A DNA stretch of 64,000 nucleotides from Phosphoribacter sp044220725. Lineage in GTDB: Bacteria; Actinomycetota; Actinomycetes; Actinomycetales; Dermatophilaceae. How positions within the stretch are numbered: position 1 is the stretch's first letter; every line of letters starts with the position of its first letter. A model generated the notes under the pieces. That model was not told the DNA's origin and searched no databases. It worked only from the letters and a program-made list of their open reading frames with translations. A program made the translations under genes and the position numbers. Below are positions 34,926 through 43,977 of the stretch, piece by piece. The stretch covers positions 1 to 64,000 of the forward strand of contig JBGAQN010000004.1 in the NCBI GenBank assembly GCA_044220725.1, written 5' to 3'.

Positions 34926-35260
34926 GATAACTCGTTTCGCTGCCCGTCACCTTGCCACGACGTCCCGGCGAGCCCATGCGCGTCGACTCGTGACGCTCTC
35001 GGAGCCGCAACCTCCACGGCGTGAGCCCGCTGGTTCCACATTGGCTGCGCGGGCACGCGCGATCCAGGTGCCGCCCTCCTGGCGGCCCGCCCTTGAGGCA
35101 TCTCCTGCGGATCTCGGCCGGGTCCGCTGTGCGTTGGCCCCAGGAGAGTGCCGTGTCGGTGCTGCATGAGAGACTGCAGAAGGGACGGATGCGACGTGAA
35201 ACGGAGCTTCACAGATGGTCAATAGGGTTGGAAATAAACCAGATTGGCTGAAGCCAGACC
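34926..35260. other. 335-bp gap after tRNA-Ala
   Basis: No gene is visible. A small hairpin, GCCGCC (35070-35075) with GGCGGC (35081-35086), may end the tRNA transcript. From about 35180 the DNA becomes AT-richer than its surroundings and leads into the HNH gene promoter. I found no repeat of the tRNA 3' end that would mark an attachment site. Confidence 0.5.
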
Positions 35261-35289
35261 TTGTTTGCCAGATCGAACAGGTGTACCAT
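35261..35289 (+). promoter_or_regulatory. Promoter of the DUF222/HNH gene
   Basis: TTGTTT at 35261-35266, a 17-base spacer and TACCAT at 35284-35289, 6 bases before ATG 35296. This is a good sigma-70-type match and implies a leaderless transcript. Confidence 0.65.
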
Positions 35290-35295
35290 CAGGTC

Positions 35296-36672
35296 ATGAG
35301 TCAACCGGCGATCGTGCTGCAGCGACCCGTGGACGTCGAGGACATCCACGCTCGCACCGCCGCTGTCTGCGCGCGGCTGGCGCAAGCCCATGCCGAGCTG
35401 GTGGAGATCACCCGTGAGCTCTTGGCGACCGATCTGTGGGCCGAGGGCGGCATACGGTCACCTCAGCACTGGCTCGTGGTGCGGGCCGGTTTGTCCCCGG
35501 GCAGGGCCGGAGAGATCGTGTCGCTTGCCCGGCGCGGGCAGGAGTTGCCCGAGACGCTGGCGGCGATGTCGGCCGGTCGGCTGGGGGTCGACCAAGCCGC
35601 CATCGTCGCACGCTATGTGCCGGCGGCATACTCAGCGCAGGCGTGCGAGCTCGCTGAGATGGCGACGGTGCCCCAACTGCGCCGGAGTCTCTCTCGCTAT
35701 GCATTCGTAGACGAGCCAGCCGCGATGTCCGACGCGCCGTCGGCCCACGCCGACCCGCAGCGTCAGCCGGTTGGCGCCAACGAGGACCGGGAGGGTGAGG
35801 CACCCCATCCTGGACCCGAGGTCGAGCCTGCCCGCCTGTCGATGTCGACCATCGATGGGCGGTTCGAATTGTCCTATTCGGCGCCCGCGTCGATCGGCGC
35901 AGTGGTCGAGGCATCCATCCGCGAGGCCAAGGACGCCCTCTTCCACACGGGAAGGGTCAATGCGACGCTGGCCGATGGTCTTGCTGAGGTCGCCAACCGG
36001 TCGTTGTCTAGCGTCGAGTCGACGTCGCGCACCGGGAAGTTCCGCATCTACGTGCATCTGGACACCGACGGCGGGTGGATCGGGCGCGGCGGTCGGCTCC
36101 CGGGGCATCTTGTCGACGGGATGACCTGCGACGGTGTCCTGCAACCGGTGTGGGAGACCGACAGCGTGCCGGTCAGCGTCGGGCGGGCTCAGCGGGTCGT
36201 CCCCGACCGAACTCGACGGCTCGTCGAGTCCCGCGACCAGGGGTGCCGTTATCCGGGCTGCACGAGCATCGGCCATGTCGAGGCGCACCACATCGTCCAC
36301 TGGCGGCATGGCGGGCGCACCGACCTGGACCAGTTGGTCAGCCTCTGCCCCTATCACCACGACCGACATCATGAGGGGGAGTTCACCATTTCGGGGACGC
36401 CCGCGCGCCCCGACGGACTCATCTTCTGGGCGCGAGGCGGCTGGCCGTTGTCGCCCGTCGCCGCTCAGCCGTGGCCAGACGCGCCTTCTCCGTATGCCGC
36501 CCGCCCGCCCGACTCCCAGGGGGCAAACGCGACTGGACCCCTGTGGTCAGGTCCGATCGGCGAACGGTTGCAAGCCCGGCACCTTCATCTGGCCCGCAAT
36601 CCACGACCCGATCAGCAACTCACGCTCCTGGGCGGCGACATTCCGGGCACCCGGGACGGACCCGAGCCGTAA
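35296..36672 (+). CDS. DUF222 / HNH endonuclease domain protein
   Basis: A ~458-residue protein with an N-terminal DUF222 region (LVEITRELLATDLWAEGG, SPQHWLVVRAGLSPGRAGEIVSLA) and a C-terminal HNH nuclease: CRYPGC then VEAHHIVHWRHGGRTDLDQLVSLCPYHHDRHHEG, with Cys pairs and His residues for zinc and catalysis. Such genes occur in many copies in actinobacteria and are often thought mobile or selfish, though their role is not settled. It lies just downstream of tRNA-Ala and a terC remnant, consistent with an accessory pocket. The linker at about residues 140-175 is variable and low complexity. Confidence 0.9.
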   Translation: MSQPAIVLQRPVDVEDIHARTAAVCARLAQAHAELVEITRELLATDLWAEGGIRSPQHWLVVRAGLSPGRAGEIVSLARRGQELPETLAAMSAGRLGVDQAAIVARYVPAAYSAQACELAEMATVPQLRRSLSRYAFVDEPAAMSDAPSAHADPQRQPVGANEDREGEAPHPGPEVEPARLSMSTIDGRFELSYSAPASIGAVVEASIREAKDALFHTGRVNATLADGLAEVANRSLSSVESTSRTGKFRIYVHLDTDGGWIGRGGRLPGHLVDGMTCDGVLQPVWETDSVPVSVGRAQRVVPDRTRRLVESRDQGCRYPGCTSIGHVEAHHIVHWRHGGRTDLDQLVSLCPYHHDRHHEGEFTISGTPARPDGLIFWARGGWPLSPVAAQPWPDAPSPYAARPPDSQGANATGPLWSGPIGERLQARHLHLARNPRPDQQLTLLGGDIPGTRDGPEP

Positions 36673-36731
36673 CTCGACCGCTGGCCTCGACCGCCAGCCT
36701 CGACCGTCGGACTGCGGTTGCTGGCCGCCGC

Positions 36732-37883
36732 TTAGCGGCCGTGTGCCTTAAAGAATGCCCACAAAGACGCCGTGGTGTCGTATGCCGTCGCCCCAGCCGT
36801 CGCGCTACCTGTCGCCCCAGCGGGTCCGCTAGAAGGCCCGACAAAGCGGCCGATAGGCGGTCCGACGGGTGGTCCGACGGTGCGGTCGACGGGGGGTCCG
36901 ACGGGGGGCGTCACTGCGGAAGAGGCACTGGGCCCGGCTGGCCCCGGTGATGGCGAGGCGTCCAACGGCCCCGTTCGGGTCACGCCGGGCCAGTCGTGGC
37001 CGCCCCCTTCGATCGTCACCAACTCCACGGTGCGGCCTTCCGGACACTGAGTGGTCGTTGTCGTCACCAATCCGTCGGCGCTGGTGGAGATCAGGTCTCC
37101 GCCGCACCGACCATAGCCGCGCCAGGCTGCGTGCAGAGCGGGGATCGCCGGTCCGGAGATCTGGGCGACACCCGTGCCACGAGCCCTGTCGTAGGGAATC
37201 GAGGTGTCCGCGGTCCCGTGGACGTGCAGGATCGACATCGGTGCCGGGTTGGGGCAGTCGCCGAGTTGGGTGGCCGCAACGGGGCCGATAGCCGCGAATA
37301 GAGTGGTGTCGCATGCAAGGCGGTAGGCCATCAGACCGCCGGCGGACATCCCGGCGGCATACAGTCTGCGCGGGTCGAGCGAGACGCGGGTGGTCAGGTC
37401 GGCGACGGCGAGCTTGACGAAGGCGACGTCATCGATGTCCTCCTGAGCGGCGATCCCGCAGCAGCCTCCTCCGGCGTTCCATGACCCGCCCAGCGCATTC
37501 GGATACAGGACGACGAAGCCCTCGCGCTCGGCCAGTGCGTCCCAGCCGTAGGCGCGCTGGGCGTGCTGCGAGCTGCCCAACCCACCATGCAACATGACAA
37601 CCAGCGGGGCCAGTCGGGTGAGCCGCGCAGGCCGGTAGGCGCGGTACATCCGGATCCGGCCACCGACCGAGAGGGCGCGCTCGCTGGAACCGACCGGGAG
37701 CAAAGCCGCGGCGAGGCCGCCGATGTCCGGGGCGGGCGGGCCGGTCGCGCTCGACGCGCTGTCGGTGCCGCGGGCACTGGCTGTCGGCATGGCCGGCCCC
37801 ACACTCGTCGGCGGGGTGGAGCACCCGGCGACCACGGCGAGAGCTGCTGCCAGCCCCACCCACGGCCCCCTGAACCAGGTCAT
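36732..37883 (-). CDS. Lipoprotein of the PHB-depolymerase/feruloyl-esterase (LpqC) family
   Basis: An exported serine esterase of ~383 residues. The signal peptide ends with the lipobox AVVAGC. The alpha/beta-hydrolase core shows VVMLHGGLGSSQHAQR, EGFVVLYPNALGG, the nucleophile AAGMSAGGLMAYRLAC, MSILHVHGTADTSIPY (acid region) and GGGHDWPGV (His). After the His there is an inserted Pro/Gly-rich stretch with imperfect VGPPVxRxVGPP repeats (bases about 36836-36915) before the final helix TTASLWAFFKAHG. The insertion is unusual for the family and probably a repeat expansion. Confidence 0.88.
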   Translation of the reverse strand: MTWFRGPWVGLAAALAVVAGCSTPPTSVGPAMPTASARGTDSASSATGPPAPDIGGLAAALLPVGSSERALSVGGRIRMYRAYRPARLTRLAPLVVMLHGGLGSSQHAQRAYGWDALAEREGFVVLYPNALGGSWNAGGGCCGIAAQEDIDDVAFVKLAVADLTTRVSLDPRRLYAAGMSAGGLMAYRLACDTTLFAAIGPVAATQLGDCPNPAPMSILHVHGTADTSIPYDRARGTGVAQISGPAIPALHAAWRGYGRCGGDLISTSADGLVTTTTTQCPEGRTVELVTIEGGGHDWPGVTRTGPLDASPSPGPAGPSASSAVTPPVGPPVDRTVGPPVGPPIGRFVGPSSGPAGATGSATAGATAYDTTASLWAFFKAHGR

Positions 37884-37995
37884 GGCGCCATCATGGCAGG
37901 CCATCGTCGCGCGCTGGCCCTTGGTCGGTGCGCACCGAGCCGTGGCCCCTCATGGCTTGACCAGGACGGGAGCCCAGGAGGCCAGAACCAGGGCG

Positions 37996-39573
37996 TCAGA
38001 CCCAGGACGGGAACCACATGTGCAGCCACCACTGCTGGTAGGGGATGACCTGTGCGGTATAGATCGGCCAGAACCAGGCGAAGACCAGGACGGTGAGGAC
38101 CAGGTAGCCGCCGACTGCGGCGGCACCGATGTGGCGCCGCGCCGTCGACGCGTCCGGATGTCCGGCGATCATCCCGAGAACGTAGGTGACGGCAAGGACG
38201 ACGTACGGCACGAAGGCCACGGCGTAGAACTGGTAGATGGTCCGATCACCGACGAGGAACCACGGCAGCCACCCACCGGCATATCCGGCGAGGATTGCCC
38301 CGGCTCGCCAGTCCCGCCGCAGGGCCCACCGGAAGAGCAGGACGAGCAAGGCCGCGGCGCCGAGCCACCAGATCGTCGGAGTGCCGATCGGGGTGATGAC
38401 CTTGGCGCACATATCGACGGTGCAGCCGTCCTCGCCCAGCTTGGGGTATTCGGCGAACATCGAGGTAGGTCGCCCCATGACGATCCACGACCACGGATGC
38501 GACTGATACGTGTGCGGGCTCGACAGGCCGCGGTGGAAGTCGAGCACCTGGGCCTGGTAGTTCCACCAGGAACGTAGGTCGTTGGGCACCCAGCCCCAGC
38601 CCGACGAAGCAGGGTGCGTGTCAGCCCACCGCCGGTTGAAGCCGTGCTCACTGGCGAACCAACCCCACCACGACAGCAGGTTGGTGACGGCGACCAGGGG
38701 CACGATGGTGACGAACGCCGGTATGCCGTCCCGCAGCACCGCGGCATACCCATATCGCGGGACGCCGGCAGAGCGACGGGCGGCGAGGTCCCAGAGGACG
38801 GTGAGCAGGCCGAAGACGACGAGGAAGTAGAGCCCGGACCACTTCGTCGCGGCGGCCAGCCCGAGGGACACGCCGGCGATCCATCGCCAAGGCCGCAGGC
38901 CCAGGCCCGGCCCAAGCCAGCCGTCGCGGTGGCGACGCTCGACTGCCGTCGCCGCGACGCGGCGGGCCAAGAGGGCGCGCGACCGGTCCCGGTCCAGGAG
39001 CAACGCCCCGAAGGCGGCCAGGGCGAAGAACATGAGGATGAGGTCCAGCAGGCCGGTTCGAGAGTGGACGAAATGATGCCCTTCGACGGCCAGGAGCAGG
39101 GCAGCGATCGTCCCGAGGACCGAGGACCCGAGCAGTCTCCGGGCGATCCGGCCCACCATGAGGATCGACAGGGTTCCCAGCAGACACACCGAAAAGCGCC
39201 ACCCGAACGAACTGTCGGCGCCGCCGAACAGGGCCTGACCGGCCGCGATGACCCACTTGCCGACCGGGCCGTGCACGACCATGTCACCGTCGGTGGAGTT
39301 GAAGACGTCGAGGGTGCCGTGGGTGAACGCCTCGTCCGGTTTGTCGCCGAACTTCCCGTCGTTGCGCATCTCGACGCCGAACAGGATCATCGACCAGGCC
39401 TGTTTGACGTAATACGTCTCGTCGAAGACGAGTTGGTGTGGACGACCCAGGTCCCAGAAACGCAGCACGCCCCCGACCAGGGCCGCCAGCAACGGGCCCA
39501 GCCAGCCGAGCACGACGTGACCGGTCGGTTCTCCGAGGAGCCGCCGGCGCAGCTGCTCCTCGCTGCTGGTCAT
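37996..39573 (-). CDS. pmt: Protein O-mannosyltransferase
   Basis: A GT39-family integral membrane enzyme that transfers mannose from polyprenyl-phosphate-mannose to exported proteins, like Rv1002c. It has ~525 residues and about 10-11 helices. The first periplasmic loop carries FDETYYVKQAW with the catalytic Asp-Glu. Further family motifs are VVHGPVGKWVIAAGQ, HFVHSRTGLLDLILMFF and ATKWSGLYFL. It usually sits divergent from rsmI; here a CDF gene, a CPBP protease and a hypothetical gene intervene. ATG 39573 is preferred over two upstream ATGs. Confidence 0.93.
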   Translation of the reverse strand: MTSSEEQLRRRLLGEPTGHVVLGWLGPLLAALVGGVLRFWDLGRPHQLVFDETYYVKQAWSMILFGVEMRNDGKFGDKPDEAFTHGTLDVFNSTDGDMVVHGPVGKWVIAAGQALFGGADSSFGWRFSVCLLGTLSILMVGRIARRLLGSSVLGTIAALLLAVEGHHFVHSRTGLLDLILMFFALAAFGALLLDRDRSRALLARRVAATAVERRHRDGWLGPGLGLRPWRWIAGVSLGLAAATKWSGLYFLVVFGLLTVLWDLAARRSAGVPRYGYAAVLRDGIPAFVTIVPLVAVTNLLSWWGWFASEHGFNRRWADTHPASSGWGWVPNDLRSWWNYQAQVLDFHRGLSSPHTYQSHPWSWIVMGRPTSMFAEYPKLGEDGCTVDMCAKVITPIGTPTIWWLGAAALLVLLFRWALRRDWRAGAILAGYAGGWLPWFLVGDRTIYQFYAVAFVPYVVLAVTYVLGMIAGHPDASTARRHIGAAAVGGYLVLTVLVFAWFWPIYTAQVIPYQQWWLHMWFPSWV

Positions 39574-39624
39574 GACCGACATCGTAGGCATTGGCGCAGA
39601 CAACTCCGTGCCAGACTGTCCGGT

Positions 39625-40554
39625 ATGCCGTCCGCGCCCGCCCGCGCCAACCTCACCAGGTTCGCCTGGTTGTCCATCGGGGCCGCGGTGGCCACGATCG
39701 CGCTGAAGTTCGGTGCCTATGTGCTCACCGGGTCGGTGGGGCTGCTGTCTGACGCCGCGGAGTCGATCGTCAACCTCGTCGCGGCGTTTGTCGCACTGAT
39801 TGCCCTGCACGTCGCGGCTCAACCCGCCGACGAGGACCACCCCTTCGGGCACTCCAAGGCCGAGTATTTCTCGGCCGCCGTCGAAGGTGTCATGATCTTC
39901 GTCGCGGCGGTGTTCATCATCTGGACGTCGGTGCAGCGCTTCTTCGCGCCCGAGCCGCTGGACAACGTGGGGATCGGCCTGGGCATCTCGGTGGCTGCGT
40001 CGGTGCTCAACGGGATCGTCGCCATGGTTCTCATGCGGGCCGGGCGCAAGCACAACTCGATCACCCTGGTTGCCGACGGCAAGCACCTGCTCACCGATGT
40101 GTGGACCTCGGCCGGAGTCGTCCTTGGAGTGCTCCTGGTCTTTCTGACCGGATGGCTGCGCCTCGACCCGATCATCGCCTTCCTGGTCGGCTGCAACATC
40201 ATCTGGACCGGGTGGCACTTGGTCCGCGAGTCGGTCGACGGGCTCATGGACCACGCCCCGTCACCGGAGTGCCAGGCCGACATCCAGAAGATCCTCGACG
40301 AGTTCACCTCCCGGGAGGGTTCGGCGGTGACGATCCACGGGGTCCGCGCCCGGGTCGCCGGGCACGTCAATCACGTTGCGTTCCACGTCTTGGTGCCCGG
40401 CATGTGGACCGTCAAGGAAGGCCACGATCTTCTCGAGGAAATCGAGAGCCGATTCCATGACCACTTCGGGCACATCGTCGTCGACACCCACCTGGAACCC
40501 ATCGAGGATCCGCGCTCCCATGACGCGCCGCAGTGGGAGACCGCCTCATCCTGA
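39625..40554 (+). CDS. Cation diffusion facilitator (CDF) transporter
   Basis: A Zn2+/Fe2+/Mn2+-type metal/proton antiporter of ~309 residues. Helices I-II read RFAWLSIGAAVATIALKFGAYVLTGSVGLLSDAAES with the SDAAES metal site. Helix V carries DGKHLLTDVWTS with the second His/Asp pair. The intervening DEDHPFGHSKAEYFSA is typical. The cytoplasmic C-terminal domain follows, with HVNHVAFHVLVPGMWTVKEGHDLLEEIE. The start codon ATG 39625 lies inside a GTATGCCG copy. A CAGACT -10-like box just upstream could give a leaderless mRNA. Confidence 0.93.
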   Translation: MPSAPARANLTRFAWLSIGAAVATIALKFGAYVLTGSVGLLSDAAESIVNLVAAFVALIALHVAAQPADEDHPFGHSKAEYFSAAVEGVMIFVAAVFIIWTSVQRFFAPEPLDNVGIGLGISVAASVLNGIVAMVLMRAGRKHNSITLVADGKHLLTDVWTSAGVVLGVLLVFLTGWLRLDPIIAFLVGCNIIWTGWHLVRESVDGLMDHAPSPECQADIQKILDEFTSREGSAVTIHGVRARVAGHVNHVAFHVLVPGMWTVKEGHDLLEEIESRFHDHFGHIVVDTHLEPIEDPRSHDAPQWETASS

Positions 40555-40620
40555 GCGCTACGGCGACAGCGCAGCAGCCCCCTCGACGCAGCAGCCCGCC
40601 CACCATCGGTTCAGGCTCGC

Positions 40621-41418
40621 TCAAGCGAAGGGCAACCGGTCCTTGACGAGGGCGTATCCGACGAACGCAACGATGTCGATGAGCGCATGGGCGACCACGA
40701 GTGGCCCCACCCGGCGCCAGCGTCGCCACACCAGGGCGAACACCAGGCCCATGACGAGGTTGCCGACGAACCCACCGAAACCCTGGTACAGGTGGTAAGC
40801 CCCCCGCAGCAGGGCCGACGTGACCACCGCCCAACGCACCGACCAGCCGACCTGGTCAAGTCGGGTGAGCAGGTAGCCGACGACGATGACTTCCTCGAGG
40901 ATGGCGTTCTGCAGCGCCGAGAGGACCAGCACCGGCACGGTCCACCACGCTCCGGCGAGGTTGGCCGGCGCCACGTGGGTGTTGAACCCGAGCCCGGTTG
41001 CCGCCAAGTAGAGCCCGAGTCCGGGGATCCCGATGGCGGCCGCGAGCGCGACCCCGCCGCCGAGGTCACACCGCGCACGGCGACGGTCCAGACCGAGCAC
41101 CCGGTATGCCGCCGTCCCCGGCTGTGGCGGGTGCACTCGCCCAAGCAGGTAGAGACACAAAGCCACCGGCACCAATGCCAGCCCAATGCCGACGAGTTGG
41201 TAGGCCAGATCCAGCCAGGGGCGGTCCGGGGTCACCGAGGTGTTGAGCGAGGAGGTCTGTTGCCCCAACGGCACGGGCCGGGTGAGCCGTTCGATGATGC
41301 GCAGCACCGACCACATCGCCGACGCCCCGAGCGAGAGCCCGAGCACGATGACGACCTCGGTCCACAGCCTGGGGCGAGGGCCGGCGGCCGACGGCAGACC
41401 GGGTTCGGCGTGGCTCAT
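40621..41418 (-). CDS. CPBP-family intramembrane metalloprotease
   Basis: A ~265-residue membrane protein of the CAAX protease/bacteriocin-processing (CPBP, Abi) family. Motif 1 is LQNAILEEVIVVGYLLTRL with the Glu-Glu pair, motif 2 is LLRGAYHLYQGFGGF, and motif 3 is VVAHALIDIVAFVGY. Roughly seven hydrophobic segments are visible. The substrate is unknown. ATG 41418 gives a clean N-terminus before the first helix. Confidence 0.9.
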   Translation of the reverse strand: MSHAEPGLPSAAGPRPRLWTEVVIVLGLSLGASAMWSVLRIIERLTRPVPLGQQTSSLNTSVTPDRPWLDLAYQLVGIGLALVPVALCLYLLGRVHPPQPGTAAYRVLGLDRRRARCDLGGGVALAAAIGIPGLGLYLAATGLGFNTHVAPANLAGAWWTVPVLVLSALQNAILEEVIVVGYLLTRLDQVGWSVRWAVVTSALLRGAYHLYQGFGGFVGNLVMGLVFALVWRRWRRVGPLVVAHALIDIVAFVGYALVKDRLPFA

Positions 41419-41478
41419 GGCAACGGACCCTAGCGGGCCGAGCCGGCGCGAGAGGATGGGTCGAGTGAGGAGAGTGTC

Positions 41479-42096
41479 GTGACAGAGCGGGATCGATTCG
41501 AGGGCCAGATCGCCGGGATCGGGACGACGAGCGGGGTTCGGATCGTCATCGGTGCCTGGGCGCTCAGCCCGTTCGGGGCGTTTGCCGACGCCATGGTCGA
41601 ACGCGCCGACGGCCACCGGATTCTCTTGGCTCCTGACCAGCGGGTGCGCGACCTCGTCGAGCGCACCTACGTCTTCGACGAGAGCCGTCTCGAACCAGTC
41701 ACGCTCACTGAGCGGGCTGGCGGCCAGGAGTGGGAGTTGTGCACTCCCTCGCTGCAGATGTTGCTCGGGCTAGGGGGGCGGCTGCCGCTCGGACGGCTCC
41801 TGCGGATGGTGCCACGGCCGGTGGCCACGAGCCCTCAGTGGGCCACCCTGGTCGACCCGATCGCTCGAATCGCGTTGCGAGGCGTGCGAACCCGGGGGAG
41901 TGCCAGTGCGGGGCGGCGGGAGTTCTATGGGGCAACCGACCTGCGTGAGGTGCTCCGCGTCGAGGGGGAACTGGACGGCATACCCCTGGGCGAGCTTGCC
42001 CCGGTCGACCCGCCGTGCCGCTTCGGCTTCTCCTCCACCCCGCGCCGGCCGAGCGTCACGACCGTCGTCACGACGATCGAATCGGTCCGGCGATGA
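41479..42096 (+). CDS. Conserved actinobacterial protein of unknown function
   Basis: A ~205-residue soluble-looking protein: FEGQIAGIGTTSGVRIVIGAWALSPFGAFADAMVERADGH, then LLAPDQRVRDLVERTYVFDE. The middle contains an apolar stretch (LLGLGGRLPLGRLLRMVPRPVA) and the end reads PVDPPCRFGFSSTPRRPSVTTVVTTIES. I do not recognise a named domain. A GAGGAGA ribosome site precedes the GTG. It overlaps rsmI as ATGA, so the two are probably co-expressed. Confidence 0.82.
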   Translation: MTERDRFEGQIAGIGTTSGVRIVIGAWALSPFGAFADAMVERADGHRILLAPDQRVRDLVERTYVFDESRLEPVTLTERAGGQEWELCTPSLQMLLGLGGRLPLGRLLRMVPRPVATSPQWATLVDPIARIALRGVRTRGSASAGRREFYGATDLREVLRVEGELDGIPLGELAPVDPPCRFGFSSTPRRPSVTTVVTTIESVRR

Positions 42097-42965
42097 GCGG
42101 GGTCCTCGTCCTGGCCGCGACCCCGATCGGGGACCCGCGCGACGCGTCGCCTCGGCTCGCGCACGAGTTGACGGCGGCCGATCTCGTTGCCGCCGAGGAC
42201 ACCCGGCGGCTGCGGCGGCTGTGTTCGGATCTCGCGGTCGCGGTGCCCGGCCGGATGGTCAGCTACCACGAGCACAACGAGTCGGCCCGGACGGGCGAGT
42301 TAGTCGATGAACTCCGTTCCGGTGCAAGGATTCTCGTGGTCACGGACGCAGGCATGCCGTCCGTGTCCGACCCCGGCTATCGGCTGGTTGCGGCCGCAGT
42401 GGCGGCGGGGATTCGGGTCACCGCTGTGCCCGGCCCGAGCGCCGTTCTCATGGCGCTGGCCGTCAGTGGCCTGCCGGTGGACCGGTTTTGCTTCGAGGGC
42501 TTTCTGCCTCGCAAGGCCGGAGAGCGGGCCCGGGCCCTGGCCGCCCTCACCGACGAGCCGCGCACGATGGTGTTCTTCGAAGCCCCGCACCGCACCGCTG
42601 CCGCCCTGGCCTCGATGGCGGCACTCTGGGGACCGGACCGCCCCGCAGCGGTATGCCGCGAGCTCACGAAGACCTACGAGGAGGTCCGCCGCGGAGGGCT
42701 TGGCGAGTTGACCGAGTGGGCGCAGCGTGGCGTGCTCGGCGAGGTGACCTTGGTGGTGTCCGGTCGAGAGCCCCGAGCGTTGGCCCAGCCCGACGACGAT
42801 CACGTCGCGCGCGTGGTGCGCGGCATCCAGAGCCGGGTGGCTGCCGGAGAACGACTCAAGGATGTCTGCGCGGAACTCGCTCTGAGCACTGGGCTAGCCA
42901 AAAAGGCGCTCTACGACGCCGTCGTCACGGCTCGGGGTGATAGCTCGCCTCGGCCACCCGCTTGA
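42093..42965 (+). CDS. rsmI: 16S rRNA (cytidine1402-2'-O)-methyltransferase
   Basis: SAM-dependent ribose methylation of 16S rRNA C1402 in the decoding centre. The ~290-residue TP-methylase-fold protein has LVLAATPIGDPRDASPRL, DLVAAEDTRRLRRL, LVVTDAGMPSVSDPGYRLV, VPGPSAVLMALAVSGL, FEGFLPRKAGER and TMVFFEAPHR, the RsmI signatures. Its 3' end overlaps the convergent SRPBCC gene by 41 bases. Confidence 0.95.
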   Translation: MSGVLVLAATPIGDPRDASPRLAHELTAADLVAAEDTRRLRRLCSDLAVAVPGRMVSYHEHNESARTGELVDELRSGARILVVTDAGMPSVSDPGYRLVAAAVAAGIRVTAVPGPSAVLMALAVSGLPVDRFCFEGFLPRKAGERARALAALTDEPRTMVFFEAPHRTAAALASMAALWGPDRPAAVCRELTKTYEEVRRGGLGELTEWAQRGVLGEVTLVVSGREPRALAQPDDDHVARVVRGIQSRVAAGERLKDVCAELALSTGLAKKALYDAVVTARGDSSPRPPA

Positions 42966-43398
42966 GCGCACTGAGCGTCTGGCGAATCCCACTGCGGTTG
43001 ATGTCGGTCCGCTCCCCGACGACCCGATTGCCCAGAGTTCGTTGGAGGTTGGAGCGGCGATCGGTCCACGACTCGGCGACGGTGCAGCCCCGACCGTCGT
43101 CGTCTGGGGCGAAGACATACTCCCAACGCGACACCTGCACCGGCCCCACGAAGATGTCGAAGGCCAGATAGCGCCCGCGTTCGGCGGCGGTGACCTTCCC
43201 GAAGGTGATCCACCGGATCGTTCCGGAGCGATTGTGTCCGACGAAGCCGGCGCCGGGCTCGGCCTTGGCTGCGCTGCCGCGCCAGGCGACCCGCTCGCAC
43301 TCGGGGGACCACTCGCCCATCCGCGGCAGGTCCGCGACGAGGTCGTAGACCAGCTCCGCCGGGGCATCGATGTGGAGGGTCTCACGAACGTCAGGCAT
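42925..43398 (-). CDS. SRPBCC (START/PYR-like) family protein
   Basis: A ~157-residue ligand-binding-fold protein: VRETLHIDAPAELVYDLVADLPRMGEWSPECERVAWRG, the classic beginning of polyketide-cyclase/COG-type SRPBCC proteins, then FVGHNRSGTIRWITFGKVT and WEYVFAPDDDGRGCTVAESW. Such proteins bind hydrophobic ligands. No specific ligand can be inferred. ATG 43398 begins at the family N-terminus. Confidence 0.88.
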   Translation of the reverse strand: MPDVRETLHIDAPAELVYDLVADLPRMGEWSPECERVAWRGSAAKAEPGAGFVGHNRSGTIRWITFGKVTAAERGRYLAFDIFVGPVQVSRWEYVFAPDDDGRGCTVAESWTDRRSNLQRTLGNRVVGERTDINRSGIRQTLSALKRVAEASYHPEP

Positions 43399-43476
43399 GC
43401 CCCCATCCTTGCTCACCCCGCTGTGGCCACACGCGTGGCGTCCCGTGAGCAATCCCACGTGTGATGTGCTGGGCTC

Positions 43477-43977
43477 ATGACCCACGTCGAACCGCTGCGG
43501 CTGCGCCAACCGGCGCACCTGGTCTGCCCGCGGGCCCGGTGGTTGTGGCTGAGCACCGCGGCGCTGGAGGGCCTTGTCGTTGCCGCCGCTCTCGTCGCGT
43601 GGTTCGTCATCGTTCCACGCGCCCGGGGTGTCCAGGTGCCCGTCGCAGTCGGCGCGGGCGTGGTGTGGCTCGCCTATCTCATCGGTATGCCGCTCTGGCG
43701 CTATCGGGTGCACCGCTGGGAGGTGACGCCCACGGCGGTGTATACCCAGACCGGATGGCTGCACCTCGAGCGACGGATCGCCCCGCTGTCGCGGGTGCAG
43801 ACCGTCGACCTCACCCGGGGACCGATCGCCCAAGCGCTGCGGTTGGCCACCGTCCGGGTCACCACCGCCTCGGCAGCCGGCCCGTTGGTCATCCACGGCC
43901 TGGACCGCGACGAAGCCGCCCGGATCGTCGAAACCCTTACTGTCGCAGCTGAAGCCGAGAAGTCGGACGCGACATGA
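43477..43977 (+). CDS. PH-domain (bPH2/YdbS-like) membrane protein
   Basis: A 166-residue protein with two N-terminal membrane helices (LSTAALEGLVVAAALVAWFVIV and VPVAVGAGVVWLAYLIGM) followed by a bacterial PH domain: YRVHRWEVTPTAVYTQTGWLHLERRIAPLSRVQTVDLTRGPIAQ. It forms a pair with the next gene, which it overlaps as ATGA. Such pairs are common in Gram-positives, and their role is unclear. Confidence 0.88.
   Translation: MTHVEPLRLRQPAHLVCPRARWLWLSTAALEGLVVAAALVAWFVIVPRARGVQVPVAVGAGVVWLAYLIGMPLWRYRVHRWEVTPTAVYTQTGWLHLERRIAPLSRVQTVDLTRGPIAQALRLATVRVTTASAAGPLVIHGLDRDEAARIVETLTVAAEAEKSDAT

Noticed and set aside
33511..35010. Longer AI-2E transporter starting near 35010
   Set aside because: The extra N-terminus passes through the tRNA-Ala complement and a TerC-like fragment. 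The family N-terminus fits the ATG at 34632.
37996..40254. Extended mannosyltransferase start upstream of 39573
   Set aside because: The extension is antisense to the CDF gene. The true N-terminus MTSSEEQ precedes the first helix.
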